A stretch of DNA of 64,000 nucleotides from Bradyrhizobium sp. CCBAU 53351 (GTDB taxonomy: Bacteria; Pseudomonadota; Alphaproteobacteria; Rhizobiales; Xanthobacteraceae): contig NZ_CP030059.1 in NCBI RefSeq assembly GCF_015291745.1, forward strand, positions 1,639,501 through 1,703,500. Direction: 5' to 3'. The notes beneath the pieces were generated by a model that was not told the DNA's origin, ran no database searches, and was given only the letters and a program-made list of their open reading frames with translations. The stretch's first letter is position 1; each line of letters starts with the position of its first letter. Positions 34,600-43,646 of this stretch are shown here, piece by piece. Made by a program: the position numbers and the translations under genes.

Positions 34600-36148
34600 A
34601 TGGCGGTCAATCCGAAACCGGATCGAGACACTGTTCGATTTGGAAAGTTTGTGCTGGATCTTGTCGAGCGGCGGCTGACCTTTTCGGGACAGCCCGTCAA
34701 GCTCCCAAGCCGCGCGCTCGATATCCTCTGCGAATTGGCTTCGGTCCAAGGCGAGGTTGTGAGCAAGGATCGCCTGATGGAAAAAATCTGGGGCGGGCCG
34801 CGTGGTGGAGGAGAACGCGATCCAGGTGCACGTGTCCGCCTTGCGCAAGGCACTTGAACTCGGAAGTGACGGTCAGAGCTACGTCGTTACCGTTCCGGGA
34901 CGAGGCTATCGCCTCGTGGGAGTCAAGAATGGTCCAGACATGCTGGCGTATTCGGGCTCTGGAGACATCCCGGCGCGCGGGACTACGGTCGCCGTGCTGC
35001 GGTTCGCCAATCTTAGTGGGGATTCCAGCCAGGATTACTTCGCCGATGGTATCGTAGAGGACATCATCACGGGACTATCCCGTATCACCGGTCTATCGGT
35101 GGTCGGCAGCACGTCGAGTTTGCTGTTCGAAGCCGGCACCGGCGACCTGGCAAGTATCGGGCGGAAGCTGGGGTGCCGCTATCTCGTGCAGGGGAGCGTG
35201 CGCAAGGCCGACAATCGCATAAGGATCACGGCGAGGCTGGTTGAATCTGACACGGGTGCTGCATTGTGGGCCGAGCGGTACGATCGCCGGTTTGACGATA
35301 TTTTCGAAGTTCAAGACGCCATTGCGATGAGCCTGATCGGGGCACTCGAACCGAATCTGCGCAAGGTCGAAATCGGCCGCGTCCGACGAGAGCGTCCCAA
35401 CAGTCTCGATGCCTATGATCTCGTCTTGCGGGCGATCTCATCAATGCGCACGACCATGCCGACGGGCGCTGGGGAAGCCATTCCACTTTTGCAGAAGGCA
35501 TTGGAGCTGGAGCCCGATTATTCGGCTGCTCAGGCACAGCTGGCGCGATGTTTTCAGATCAGATTCAGCCGCGGTGGACTGAGCGAGGCCGATCGCGCCA
35601 CCGCCGTCCGCTATGCTCGCGCTGCGACGAGAAGTGATGACGCGACCGCACTCGGTGCTGCCGGTCTGGTGATCTGGTTCGCTGACCCTGACTTCAGTGA
35701 CGCGTTCGAGGTGTTTCGCCGGGCTCTGTCGATCAGTCCTTCAAATGTCGTTGCCTTGGGGAATAGTGCATTCGCGCATGCGTTCATGGGCGACCGCCAA
35801 AGTGCGCTTGAACTGGCGCAACACGCGCTCGAGGTAAGTCCTTTCGATACACTGATTGCTCATATGGCGATCGCGGTGACTGAGCTCTATGCCAATCGGT
35901 TTGATGAAGCTCTGAAGGCAGCGGCTCGCGCAGTCGAAGCCAATCCTTCATTCAGTGTGCCGCACGTCCTTCAAACGATTGCCCTGGTCCGGCTCGGTCG
36001 AATCGAAGAGGCGAGATCGGCCGCCGAACGTGTCTCGAACCTAGACCCCACGTTCACGATGCCAGTATGGTCAGTCACCGTACGGAAAAACCCTGCCGTT
36101 TTCGATCCAATGGCACAGGCGTGGAGCGAGCTCGCTAATTGCAGTTAA
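34600..36148 (+). pseudogene. winged-helix/TolB-like/TPR regulator split by one base
   Basis: Frame 1 (34600 to about 34797) encodes DTVRFGKFVLDLVERRLTFS and KLPSRALDILCELASVQGEV, a OmpR/CadC-type winged helix up to MEKIWGG. Frame 2 resumes at RVVEENAIQVHVSALRKALE (the recognition helix), VPGRGYRLVG, then a TolB-like domain (TVAVLRFANLSGDSSQDYFA) and TPR-like helices to the end at 36148. One extra G in the GGGCGGG run near 34790-34797 explains the break: the expected W-G-G-R-V-V sequence is restored if one G is removed. Total would be about 515 residues, normal for this family. It may be inactive, a sequencing error, or corrected by slippage. It diverges from the Bug-methyltransferase pair and would be its regulator. 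Confidence 0.85.
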
Positions 36149-36474
36149 TGTCTGCGCATGCGATGTGCGACATATTGCGCCACCGCATGATCTCGGCCGC
36201 TTTCGGAGCGAAGCAGACAGGTCGAAATTAATGAGTACGCGCCCTCGTGGGCGACCTCAACCGAAATGGGCATCCGCCTTTAAAAGAGTGGTCTTGAGAA
36301 AAAGGCTGGTCTTGGCCCAGCTGCGCTGACGAGTCAGCATATACCGCTCGTCTCGGCGAACTAGGTCAATTACCGGTGGAGAAGTGCGTGGCTCGAGGAC
36401 GAGTGTGTGTTGCATCAACAGGAACTGGATTGCGGCGTGGGGGTTAATGCAAATTTGGCGAAGGAGATCGTCAG
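36149..36474. other. intergenic stretch, no gene seen
   Basis: No motif or repeat recognised. An 87-codon minus-strand frame (36257-36520) overlaps the start of the next gene and is discounted. GGAG lies shortly before the gene at 36475. Confidence 0.45.
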
Positions 36475-37101
36475 ATGCCCGCCAAGCCGCAATTAATTGC
36501 CGCCATCGTCGCAAGCTCATTTCTAGTGGTCCTCGCGTCAGACGGCATGGCTAATGCCGGGTCCGGAGGCGCAGGCACCGGGACAGGCCCGAGTAGCGCC
36601 AGCGCTGGCCCGTCGGCACCCTCTGGAATGGGGACGGGTGCAGGTAACGCTGGTTCGTCAGCAACTCCGGGAATGGGAACGAAAGATACTGTCACCAGCG
36701 GAAATCCAGGCATCAACGCCGAGCCGAGCAATTCGAACGTTCAGCCCGCCACGCGGGCGAGGTCGCGGGCGGCAGCCCAGGCCGCACGAAATGCAGGGGC
36801 TGGCCACGCGCAAAATGGCCTGCCGATCGGTGCGGTCGGGAGCGGCACGAGCAAGGAGGACCAAATGGCCATCGGCCTAGCGTCTTCCCGAAATAGATCC
36901 GGGCCAGCAACACAGGCCCAAGGAAACACCAATGTTGATTCAGAAGGTCTCTCAGGGAGAGGCACGAGCCTTTCGGACCAGATCAGCCTTCCGCGCGCTG
37001 CACGAGCTGGAGACAAGGTGCTGGACGCCAAGGCGCAGGTCGGGCGACGGACAATTGTCTCCCCCCGACGCGTTCCGGGTCGGCCAAAATTAGGTTTATA
37101 G
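36475..37101 (+). CDS. exported low-complexity protein
   Basis: A 208-residue protein: signal peptide about 1-27 (PQLIAAIVASSFLVVLASDG, cut after NA), then a long Gly/Ser/Ala/Thr/Pro-rich tract (GTGTGPSSASAGPSAPSG, GMGTGAGNAGSSATPGMG), a more complex middle and a basic end (VSPRRVPGRPKL). No fold predicted; looks like a disordered periplasmic or surface protein. GGAG lies before the ATG. It stands alone. Confidence 0.7.
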   Translation: MPAKPQLIAAIVASSFLVVLASDGMANAGSGGAGTGTGPSSASAGPSAPSGMGTGAGNAGSSATPGMGTKDTVTSGNPGINAEPSNSNVQPATRARSRAAAQAARNAGAGHAQNGLPIGAVGSGTSKEDQMAIGLASSRNRSGPATQAQGNTNVDSEGLSGRGTSLSDQISLPRAARAGDKVLDAKAQVGRRTIVSPRRVPGRPKLGL

Positions 37102-37489
37102 GCGGAGGGCGCGCCTCTTTTCGCGGTGCTTACGAGAGCACAAGCAGGTGACGAGACGAACACTTGCCAGTTGCCTGCTAACGCTGCGCGGAAATTTCCC
37201 TGTTTCGAGATCGCATGCTTTGATTGCAGCAGGCTTCAATTTTCAGGACAGTCACGCGGAGCCCGTTCGTAGATCGCCGGAAGGGCGACGATGGCCACTC
37301 TGGCTGTGACACTATGGCCGGCCTGGTCTCCACAGGCGATAAGGTGATGACGCAGGATTTGGTTGGTTAGGCCACCAACGAAAATGCCGAATGAACAGCC
37401 GCTCTGTTGCTCAAGCTGCATTGCGTAAGCGGACCAGCGAAGTTTGCTCCCTTCAGGGCAGAGGCACACTGCCGTCAAGGCATCACTAC
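37102..37489. other. intergenic stretch, no gene seen
   Basis: No convincing frame. A short piece GGAAATTTCCCTGTTTCGAG at 37190-37209 resembles one near 46548 (AATTTCCCTGTTCG), possibly a family of dispersed intergenic repeats. Confidence 0.4.
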
Positions 37490-37525
37490 AAAAGCCCCAG
37501 CTCCAGGGCGGCCTGGAGCTGGGGC
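37490..37525 (-). terminator. rho-independent terminator, 14-bp perfect stem
   Basis: On the minus strand GCCCCAGCTCCAGG, loop CCGC, CCTGGAGCTGGGGC, then TTTT. Stem 37494-37507 with 37512-37525, T run at 37493-37490. It lies 112 bp beyond the stop of the leftward Tat-signal gene. Confidence 0.85.
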
Positions 37526-37636
37526 CTGATCCAGCTGGCCGGGGGGCCAAGGCAGCTTGATCAGACTTCGCCGAAGAGCATGCGAACCTAGCCCATCGGC
37601 CAATCGGTCCACGCCCGCGGTCGAACTAGTAGAACC

Positions 37637-37855
37637 TCAACGGCCCCTGTCGTCCTTGCCGTTAGGGCTGCCATCTCCGCCACCATTGCCCCAACCATTG
37701 TTGCCGCGGTGGTGCACCAAGCCGCCGCCGGAATGGGCGATGGCTGTGCTGGTCAGAGAGGTCGAAAGCAAGGCTGTGATCGCGGGTGGCGTCACCACCG
37801 CGAACTTTCCGCAGGTCTTCAGAAACTCGCGACGGTCGTCATCTTCCTCGGGCAT
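37637..37855 (-). CDS. small Tat-signal protein
   Basis: A 72-residue protein. RREFLKTCGKFAVVTPPAIT then ALLSTSLTSTAIA is a twin-arginine signal with hydrophobic core; the remainder is Gly/Asn/Asp/His-rich (GGGLVHHRGNNGWGNGGGDG). The RREFLKTCGKFA(A/V)VTPPAITALLSTSL stretch is nearly constant in small Bradyrhizobium proteins I recognise. The Cys after the Lys-Thr may not be a lipidation site. Exported through Tat, function unknown. GGCGCGGAGGACAT context gives a ribosome binding site. Confidence 0.85.
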   Translation of the reverse strand: MPEEDDDRREFLKTCGKFAVVTPPAITALLSTSLTSTAIAHSGGGLVHHRGNNGWGNGGGDGSPNGKDDRGR

Positions 37856-38264
37856 GATGTCCTCCGCGCCGGCTGAAGGATTAAAGCGCCTAAATAGAAT
37901 TAAATCAAATTAAATAAGTTCACTGATGGTGTGATCACGAGAATGCGACCCGAGGCAAGTTAGGTGTCGCCTTCAGTTGGTATTCATTGGTTGGGGGACC
38001 TCCCGCGCCGCCTTCCGGGCACGTGAGTGACGATTTGTCCTTTGAGGCGTTGGCTGTACCGCTTGGTTGGCTCGACTGCCCTTCGAAACGCAGAAGCAGG
38101 CTGTGATTCGCTGCGGATGCGGCGGCATGAAAGCGATCGTGTTGCGAAAGCTCGGCTCGCGTACTGGAAAACCGTTTGAACGCATCTCCGACTGCGCAAC
38201 TCGCCAACCTTCAGCCTGCGGCAGACGGAGCGCTGATCTCTTACGAGCTGCCGGTTCAATCCGA
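37856..38264. other. intergenic stretch, no gene seen
   Basis: The 60 bases after 37870 are AT-rich and probably hold the promoter of the leftward Tat-signal gene. Three overlapping minus-strand frames (37935-38305) have Arg/Pro/Ser-rich noise composition. Confidence 0.45.
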
Positions 38265-38501
38265 TCATCGGGTAGGCGGGATATGCGGCAGCTTCCTGTT
38301 GCCAAGTACCGGCTCGCCTGGTGCTAGGTCCAGTGGCGGATGTGGCCTTGCGAGGCCCGTCGTACCGGGCCGCGTTTCGTTGCTCGCCGTCCTTGTGTCG
38401 ACCCCATCGAGTGTCGTGACGAGCGCCGCGAGGATCGCAACGATTACCGCACTAGCGAAAAGTACGACTGAGGTGCGGTGGCTATTCCACTCTTTACTCA
38501 C
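38265..38501 (-). CDS. small single-helix membrane protein
   Basis: A 78-residue protein: short basic start MSKEWNSHRT, a helix SVVLFASAVIVAILAALVTT, then a polar Pro/Arg-rich tail to PHIPPTR. Likely an N-in inner-membrane anchor with a periplasmic tail. No family recognised. The reading on the other strand (38176-38544) shows no such order. Confidence 0.55.
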   Translation of the reverse strand: MSKEWNSHRTSVVLFASAVIVAILAALVTTLDGVDTRTASNETRPGTTGLARPHPPLDLAPGEPVLGNRKLPHIPPTR

Positions 38502-38643
38502 GAGGGGCCTCCACAGCTTCCGAAGTGTAATACGGCCCGGATAGTTCCCCCGCGCGTCCGGGGCAGCCGAAGACTACTCGATGACCTCGTCGCCCTGAGC
38601 ACGAGGTTATTTGTCGCGTGCGCGGGTGGCCGTGAGCGTCGGC

Positions 38644-40278
38644 TCAGACCAACAAACCCTCCTGATGGGGCGTGAAGATAAAATCCTGAGGGCTGAGGGC
38701 TTCCTCGCTATGCACCACCACGTCGTTTCCCAGACCAAACGTGATCGTGCTCTCGTGTGTTACAGGATCAAATAGCGAGATACTCAGATCACCGAAGGTC
38801 GCTATGTGAAGCGCGGAGACATCGATGTGATCGGCTCCCAAATTCGAGAGGCTCTGCCCGAAATCCTCGACCTTATCGTGGCCGTTGTCGAAATTGAACA
38901 CAAACGTGTCGTTGCCACCTTTGGCCAAGCCAAGCATCACCTGGGCATCGCCCCAGATATCATCATTTCCGGTGCCGCTTACTAGTTTATCGTCGCCGCC
39001 GCATGCGTGGTCGGACATGGATCGGGCATCGCCGACGAGAATGGTCTCGTAGCTGCCCGCCGGATGCGGATTCGGATCATCGCCACCAACCAGCGTGTCA
39101 TTACCGCCGTCGGCGTGGCCGGACATGACCGACGCATCCCCATACGCCTGATTGACCAGCCCGGGGAATACGTTGCCACCGATATAGATGTCGTCGCCGC
39201 CAACAGCTCGATCACCCATATTGCCGCCGGCATCGCCATAAAAGATATCTTGGTCTTGGGTGTTTGAGGCCTGGAAAATGTCGTCGCCGCCGTGGGCACG
39301 GTCGGACATATCGCCTGCGGCGTCGCCATAGAATGTACTTCCCCCTAGGCCGGTCTTGTTGAAGGTGTCATCCCCGCCTCGGGCGGAACCGGACATGTTC
39401 CCGCCAGCGTCGCCGGCGAAGACATTTCGATCGGTCAGGGTTACATCGCTTGAGTCATTGAAGGTGTCATTCCCACCGGCGGCGAAGGCGGACATGTTTC
39501 CACCGGCATCGCCAAAGACAAAATTGAACGGATTGGCTCCGCTCACGGCGAAGCTATCGTTGCCGCCAGCCGCATGACCAGCCATGTCGCCGCCGGCATC
39601 GCCATAGAGACAACTGTTGTACTCAGATCCGCTCACAGTGAAGCTGTCATCACCGCCACGGCTAAGCCCGAGCAAGCTACCGCCCGTGTCGCCAAAGAAC
39701 ACTACATTACTGTCCGGTCCGACGTGGCCAACGAACGTGTCGTTGCCCCCCGCCGCCCAATTGATTAAGTTGCCGCCAGCGTCTCCGTATACGGTGACGG
39801 TCTGATGCCCACCACCGGAAACGCTAAAATGGTCGTCGCCACCACGGGCGTGACCGGACAAGATTCCGCCGGCATCGCCGTAGGCATTCACCTTCACCCC
39901 GGGTGTAAAGGTCGGGGGCAGTTCGAGATTAAGGGTGTCATCGCCGGCAATAGCCCAAGCCGAGATATCACCGCCAGCATCGCCGTACATATTCAGGATG
40001 AAAGCCTCACCAATGGTGACAACAGACGCGAGCACCTGCGCTGACAACGTATCGTCGCCGCCCCGTGCATGATCGGAAATATTACCGCCTGCGTCGCCGA
40101 ACAGACTTCCTGCGCCGGAAGTTACCAATGTGTCGTTACCGCCAATTGCGTGGTCGAGTAAGTTCAAACCCGCGTCCCCGAATAATAGGTTCATCGGTTC
40201 AGAACCAATCAGAGTTTGGCTTCCGCCATGCTGTCGTCCCGTGAGCGACCCAGTCGTATCGCCGAATAGAACCGCCAT
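38644..40278 (-). CDS. RTX-like secreted protein with GDAGG repeats
   Basis: A 544-residue protein made of about 15 repeats of 25-37 residues: (L/V/Y)xGDAGGN(M/I)SxHAxGG(D/N)D(T/S)F plus a variable linker. No signal peptide is present. Each repeat carries the GGDDT part of an RTX calcium loop, but separated by a conserved GDAGG-(N/D)-(M/I/L) element, unlike tandem nonapeptides. The last third switches to VFNFDNGHDKVEDFGQ and HIDVSALHIATFGDLSISLF, then STITFGLGNDVVV and LSPQDFIF, the form of serralysin-type C-terminal secretion regions. So it is probably exported by a type I system and calcium-stabilised. GGAGGGG lies before the ATG. No exporter is adjacent. Confidence 0.82.
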   Translation of the reverse strand: MAVLFGDTTGSLTGRQHGGSQTLIGSEPMNLLFGDAGLNLLDHAIGGNDTLVTSGAGSLFGDAGGNISDHARGGDDTLSAQVLASVVTIGEAFILNMYGDAGGDISAWAIAGDDTLNLELPPTFTPGVKVNAYGDAGGILSGHARGGDDHFSVSGGGHQTVTVYGDAGGNLINWAAGGNDTFVGHVGPDSNVVFFGDTGGSLLGLSRGGDDSFTVSGSEYNSCLYGDAGGDMAGHAAGGNDSFAVSGANPFNFVFGDAGGNMSAFAAGGNDTFNDSSDVTLTDRNVFAGDAGGNMSGSARGGDDTFNKTGLGGSTFYGDAAGDMSDRAHGGDDIFQASNTQDQDIFYGDAGGNMGDRAVGGDDIYIGGNVFPGLVNQAYGDASVMSGHADGGNDTLVGGDDPNPHPAGSYETILVGDARSMSDHACGGDDKLVSGTGNDDIWGDAQVMLGLAKGGNDTFVFNFDNGHDKVEDFGQSLSNLGADHIDVSALHIATFGDLSISLFDPVTHESTITFGLGNDVVVHSEEALSPQDFIFTPHQEGLLV

Positions 40279-40610
40279 GGGCCCCTCCGTTTATTATGCT
40301 TCACGTGAAGATGCGCGGTGAACATCTACAACGCTTCGTTGCCATATATAAATCACGTTTTAAATCAAGGGAATTAATATTTTAAATCGATGTTCTGAGG
40401 AGTTTAGCGATGAGCCTGCTAATCTGACGATGCGGCCTGAACGGCCGCAGCACTTCTCAGCTCTGCCGCGGCCTAAGGAGGATTCTCGTCCCCGTCCCAT
40501 CTCAGCCCAGCGTCGTGCGTAACGCAGAGAATCGCAACCGTCCCGCGGCTAGCCCGCGATTGCTCGTCACAGTTCGATGGTCGTAGCGTCTCAGAGCTAA
40601 GGAGGGAGCG
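40279..40610. other. intergenic stretch with AT-rich promoter region
   Basis: The bases 40330-40390 are AT-rich (runs of TTTAAAT) and likely hold the promoter of the leftward RTX-like gene. A seven-base stem TGCGGCC/GGCCGCA lies at 40431-40449. No coding frame stands out before 40611. Confidence 0.45.
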
Positions 40611-40691
40611 ATGCGCCTTGTTTTGCCCTATGTGGGAATCGGCATCTGCTTTTGTGTCGTCCTCTGGTTTGCATCGAGGCTTGTCCTCTAG
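40611..40691 (+). CDS. 26-residue membrane peptide with strong ribosome site
   Basis: MRLVLPYVGIGICFCVVLWF followed by ASRLVL: one membrane helix. AAGGAGGGAGCG directly before the ATG is the strongest Shine-Dalgarno sequence in this part of the window, which argues for translation. A further 21-codon GTG frame at 40793 follows with its own GGAG. Function unknown. Confidence 0.5.
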   Translation: MRLVLPYVGIGICFCVVLWFASRLVL

Positions 40692-40862
40692 GGCGGCATT
40701 TTGCCCGTTGGAGCGCCTCAGCACACCTGTTTGCCACCGATTTGAGAGCCGAATCCGTTGCTGCTACGGCCAATCTTTAAGGAAAGGAGACGTGAAGGAC
40801 GCCGCGCGAGACACTGCCGACGCGCTCGCGAGAATAAGTAGAGGAAGAGACCACTGAAACTA

Positions 40863-40888
40863 GCCGCCTAAGGGCGGCTTCTTTCGTT
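40863..40888. terminator. terminator hairpin
   Basis: GCCGCC-TAAG-GGCGGC followed on the plus strand by TTCTTTCGTT. It is downstream of the leftward cold-shock gene and of the rightward small frames, so it may serve both strands. Confidence 0.7.
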
Positions 40889-40923
40889 CTGCTAGGCACA
40901 GGCCGGGCTTTGCATGTAGCGTT

Positions 40924-41130
40924 TCAATCAACGCGCAGATCCTCGGCAGCCATTTTCCCGGATCGACCCGTTCTAAGCTCGTAGCTGACACGCGCTCCTT
41001 CGCGCAATACATCATGACCGGCCTTTTGCACCGCGCTAATATGCACAAATACATCCGGCCCGCCAGCGTCAGGCTGGATGAAACCGTAACCCTTCGTCAC
41101 GTTGAACCACTTAACCGTCCCCATCGCCAT
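40924..41130 (-). CDS. cold-shock protein, CspA family
   Basis: A 68-residue single OB-fold: MAMGTVKWFNVTKGYGFIQP contains RNP1 (KGYGFI) and VFVHISAVQKAG contains RNP2 (VFVHI). These proteins bind single-stranded nucleic acid and melt RNA structure. The frame begins at 41145, but the family starts at MAMGTVKWF, so I use the ATG at 41130. The long AT-richer upstream region fits a long leader as in other csp genes. Confidence 0.95.
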   Translation of the reverse strand: MAMGTVKWFNVTKGYGFIQPDAGGPDVFVHISAVQKAGHDVLREGARVSYELRTGRSGKMAAEDLRVD

Positions 41131-41518
41131 GGTAAGACGCTCCAAATGGTTGAAAGAAATCCGACTGGCGTTAGTTGAAGCTCGCTTCGGACAGACACAA
41201 TTTCGCGCCTTTCGCGCTCAAGCGCGCTGAGCACAATCACAACCGTCTATTCTCCCCAATGTACACGCTCGCACCCGCAAGAGTGGTACTGAACTTGAGA
41301 GGCCTTCAAAGCTTTTGACCTAGAATAGACATAGGACTTCGAAGATAATTTGCGGACCGTGCCTCAGCTGCCCGTGCATTGACGGACGCGATGGCAATTT
41401 AAACTAGCTTTTTCCCGAATGAGGAATTAAAATGATTATGTCGTAATCATATTTCGTTTTGAGAAGATTGAAATGGGAAACCTGTGTTTTCCCGTGATGC
41501 CGTGACGAGCTGGATTTG
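41131..41518. other. divergent upstream region
   Basis: No coding frame. AT-rich tracts at 41390-41470 probably hold promoters for the cold-shock gene (leftward) and the gene at 41519 (rightward). Confidence 0.45.
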
Positions 41519-41764
41519 ATGTCCGTTTACGACCCCCTGCGGAAGGAGCTGCAGCGCCGCAAGGCAGAAACGATCCGCCTCAGCTTCTCGGAAATCGAAG
41601 ACATTCTTCGTCGACCATTGCCGCCGTCAGCCTCCAGGTTCAGCGCGTGGTGGGGAAATCAGACATCGCGCAAAGGTCACACGCAGTCTATGGCCTGGCT
41701 GCTCGCAGGCTTTGAGGCCAGAGTTTCGCTGAAGCAGCGGGTAGCCGAGTTTCGCCGACTATGA
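41519..41764 (+). CDS. DUF7662-like small protein
   Basis: An 81-residue protein with YDPLRKELQRRKAETIRLSF, SEIEDILRRPLPPSASRFSA and WWGNQTSRKGHTQSMAWLLA. The YDPLxxxL...F-x-EIExIL-x-RPLPxSAxxxxxWWxN...AWxxAG order is well known from small proteins, sometimes near nucleases. No active site. The ATG at 41519 follows a TTG in frame; ATG preferred. Confidence 0.8.
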   Translation: MSVYDPLRKELQRRKAETIRLSFSEIEDILRRPLPPSASRFSAWWGNQTSRKGHTQSMAWLLAGFEARVSLKQRVAEFRRL

Positions 41765-42374
41765 AGGCATTTGCGTCGCTTAACGGAGTGACCGCGATGA
41801 CCCGGCATCCAAACGAAGCCTGGATGGTGGAGAATATACCATCTGTGCCGTTATTGCATCGTTCGCTTTCTTTTGCCAAGGCGGAGCCGCTGGAGGAACA
41901 AGGCGGGCTTTCTTAGCTTGAGAGTCGCCAGCTTACCGCGGAGCTGGCAGAGCGGCCCCGGCCACCTCAACAGCCGCCCCAAAGCCGGGGCCGCCTCTTA
42001 GGTGTTAGTATTGGAGTAGGTCGTCTCCACGATCGGCGCATCGTGCTGCACAATCGTGCCGCACAAACGTAAAAGGCTGCTGCGCTTGGTGAGGGTCGGC
42101 GGACGTCCAAGAACGTTTTGCACTTCGAAAGTACGAGCATGACGTGGAGATCGGCGCTTTCAGTCCCCCGTTTTGGACCGTGGCGACCTGCGCATGGACC
42201 GCCATTATCGTAAGTCGGGCTTTGGATGGCTTGCTCAGTCCGGCGCCGCGATAGGCCCCTAGTGTGTCAAGCTTGCTACTCCAATAACGGCTCTTGGGGG
42301 CGACCGCACGAATGTCATCGGTAATTCGCGCCGCGCCGAGCTACGGTCCATTGATGATCTAGCCGCCCACGAAG
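41765..42374. other. long intergenic stretch with one strong hairpin
   Basis: No supported gene. A perfect 11-bp stem GCGGCCCCGGC/GCCGGGGCCGC at 41952-41962 and 41984-41994 is the only clear structure, possibly ending a transcript. A 40-codon frame at 41795 starts MTRHPNEAWM, which may be a scrap of an integrase gene. Confidence 0.5.
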
Positions 42375-42989
42375 TCAGGGTTTTACGTAACTCCAGCCCT
42401 GCTCTTGCAGCTCCATAACGCGGACGACGCCGGATTCAACAACCGTGGCCTGCGGAATCAACTTAATGTCCTTGCTTTCCGCCTTACGCATGTTTTCCTG
42501 GGTGTTCGCGCAGGCCCTGAAAGATATTTCCGGATGGCTCATCGCGAGCACCTCGATGCGAGGCTTTACCGGCGAGGTGTCGTCGCGCAACATGTGAAGG
42601 CCAGGGCCGAAGGTGACAACCTCGATGGACACGGGCTCGCCCCGATCGTTGTAATATTGCGCGACGTTGGTCGCATTGTTGAGCACCAGATTCATCATGG
42701 CAGGCTCATTGGAGTTCACCTGTAGGATCAGCCTATGCGACTTCGCGGCGGAGGCGGCTTTTGTCGCCTGAGCCAGCATCGGCTCAGCCCGAGCGGCGGG
42801 GTGCCTTGTTTGGTGCTGGCCCTGCTTTCTCGCCGGCTTCAATCTGCTCTGCGTCTGAGAATTTGCTGAGCTATCATTCGCTTGTGAGATCACATGGTTG
42901 TCTATCTCGGCACGGACGTTCGCGCTAACCAGGGCTATCATCGCCAGGCCGCTGATGATGGCTGCCATTGCCGACTTCAATTTGCTCAT
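42375..42989 (-). CDS. exported DsrE-family protein
   Basis: A 204-residue protein. Signal peptide about 1-28 (SAMAAIISGLAMIALVSANV, cut after RA). After a polar linker, a DsrE-like fold: HRLILQVNSNEPAMMNLVLN, VSIEVVTFGPGLHMLRDDTS, SFRACANTQENM with the family's Cys, then VVESGVVRVMELQEQGWSYV. DsrE proteins carry persulfide in sulfur relay, but many periplasmic members have no known role. Last gene of a four-gene leftward operon; the spacing to the gene before it is 27 bp. Confidence 0.9.
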   Translation of the reverse strand: MSKLKSAMAAIISGLAMIALVSANVRAEIDNHVISQANDSSANSQTQSRLKPARKQGQHQTRHPAARAEPMLAQATKAASAAKSHRLILQVNSNEPAMMNLVLNNATNVAQYYNDRGEPVSIEVVTFGPGLHMLRDDTSPVKPRIEVLAMSHPEISFRACANTQENMRKAESKDIKLIPQATVVESGVVRVMELQEQGWSYVKP

Positions 42990-43016
42990 CTTGTTCCTTG
43001 CCCGTTTCTATGACCA

Positions 43017-43646
43017 TCACCCTCCTGGTCTGGCGACGCTATGTGGCCATTTGCATGCCGCCGCCAGTTTCTCGCGCACGTGCCCGAATCCATCGAGCTG
43101 GAAATGTCCTTCCTGTACCGCGCCGATGCGAGGCGAAAGACGCACAACAATATTGCCGTCGTCCGGTAGTGCCTTCAGCCATTGAATGGCATCGCCGCCG
43201 AAAGAGACGCCGGACCCGAACGACGGCGAGGCGGCCGCGAGTTGAACTGGCGGATCCGCGTTGACTTGATACGAAATTACATATTCCTTGGCGCTGCGTG
43301 AGAGCAAAGCTCCTGCGACCGTAACTTCTGTGCGACCGGCTCGGCAGTGAATCGAGAGTTGCATGGCGGCGCCATCGGCAGCGCTGACCGAGGAGGTGGT
43401 AGCGGCGACGACTGGGGAATAGTCGATCGGTGACGTAGTCTCGCTCACAAGCCATCGGTTGTCTGATGCTTGTCGGCCGAGCGATGGAGCCTCGCGTGGC
43501 GAATTATGCAGGCAGTCTCGCCGCCCTGACCCCTCCGCCACCGAACACGCTCGAGCTATCCCCATGGGGTCCTTCGCACTTTGCGCGTGCGCGATTTGGC
43601 AGGCGAAGCTGACGGCTACGACCAGAGGAGCGGCCGCATGATTCAT
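43017..43646 (-). CDS. exported VasI-like protein
   Basis: A 209-residue protein: signal peptide about 1-21 (APLVVAVSFACQIAHA), then GIARACSVAEGSGRRDCLHN, NRWLVSETTSPIDYSPVVAA, AMQLSIHCRAGRTEVTVAGA, GGDAIQWLKALPDDGNIVVR and FQLDGFGHVREKLAAACKWP. The order WxVSE-SPxDxSP, LxxxCxxxRTE, DxIxxLRxLP, FxLxGxxxVRxKxAAACKW is what I know from VasI/TagO-like proteins of type VI secretion clusters, but no other type VI gene is here. It overlaps the preceding gene by four bases (start ATG 43646, stop TGA of TAXI gene 43643), so translation is coupled. Confidence 0.8.
   Translation of the reverse strand: MNHAAAPLVVAVSFACQIAHAQSAKDPMGIARACSVAEGSGRRDCLHNSPREAPSLGRQASDNRWLVSETTSPIDYSPVVAATTSSVSAADGAAMQLSIHCRAGRTEVTVAGALLSRSAKEYVISYQVNADPPVQLAAASPSFGSGVSFGGDAIQWLKALPDDGNIVVRLSPRIGAVQEGHFQLDGFGHVREKLAAACKWPHSVARPGG

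Noticed and set aside
41795..41917. 40-codon frame starting MTRHPNEAWM, like part of an integrase
   Set aside because: Only about eight residues resemble transposase or integrase cores; could be chance.
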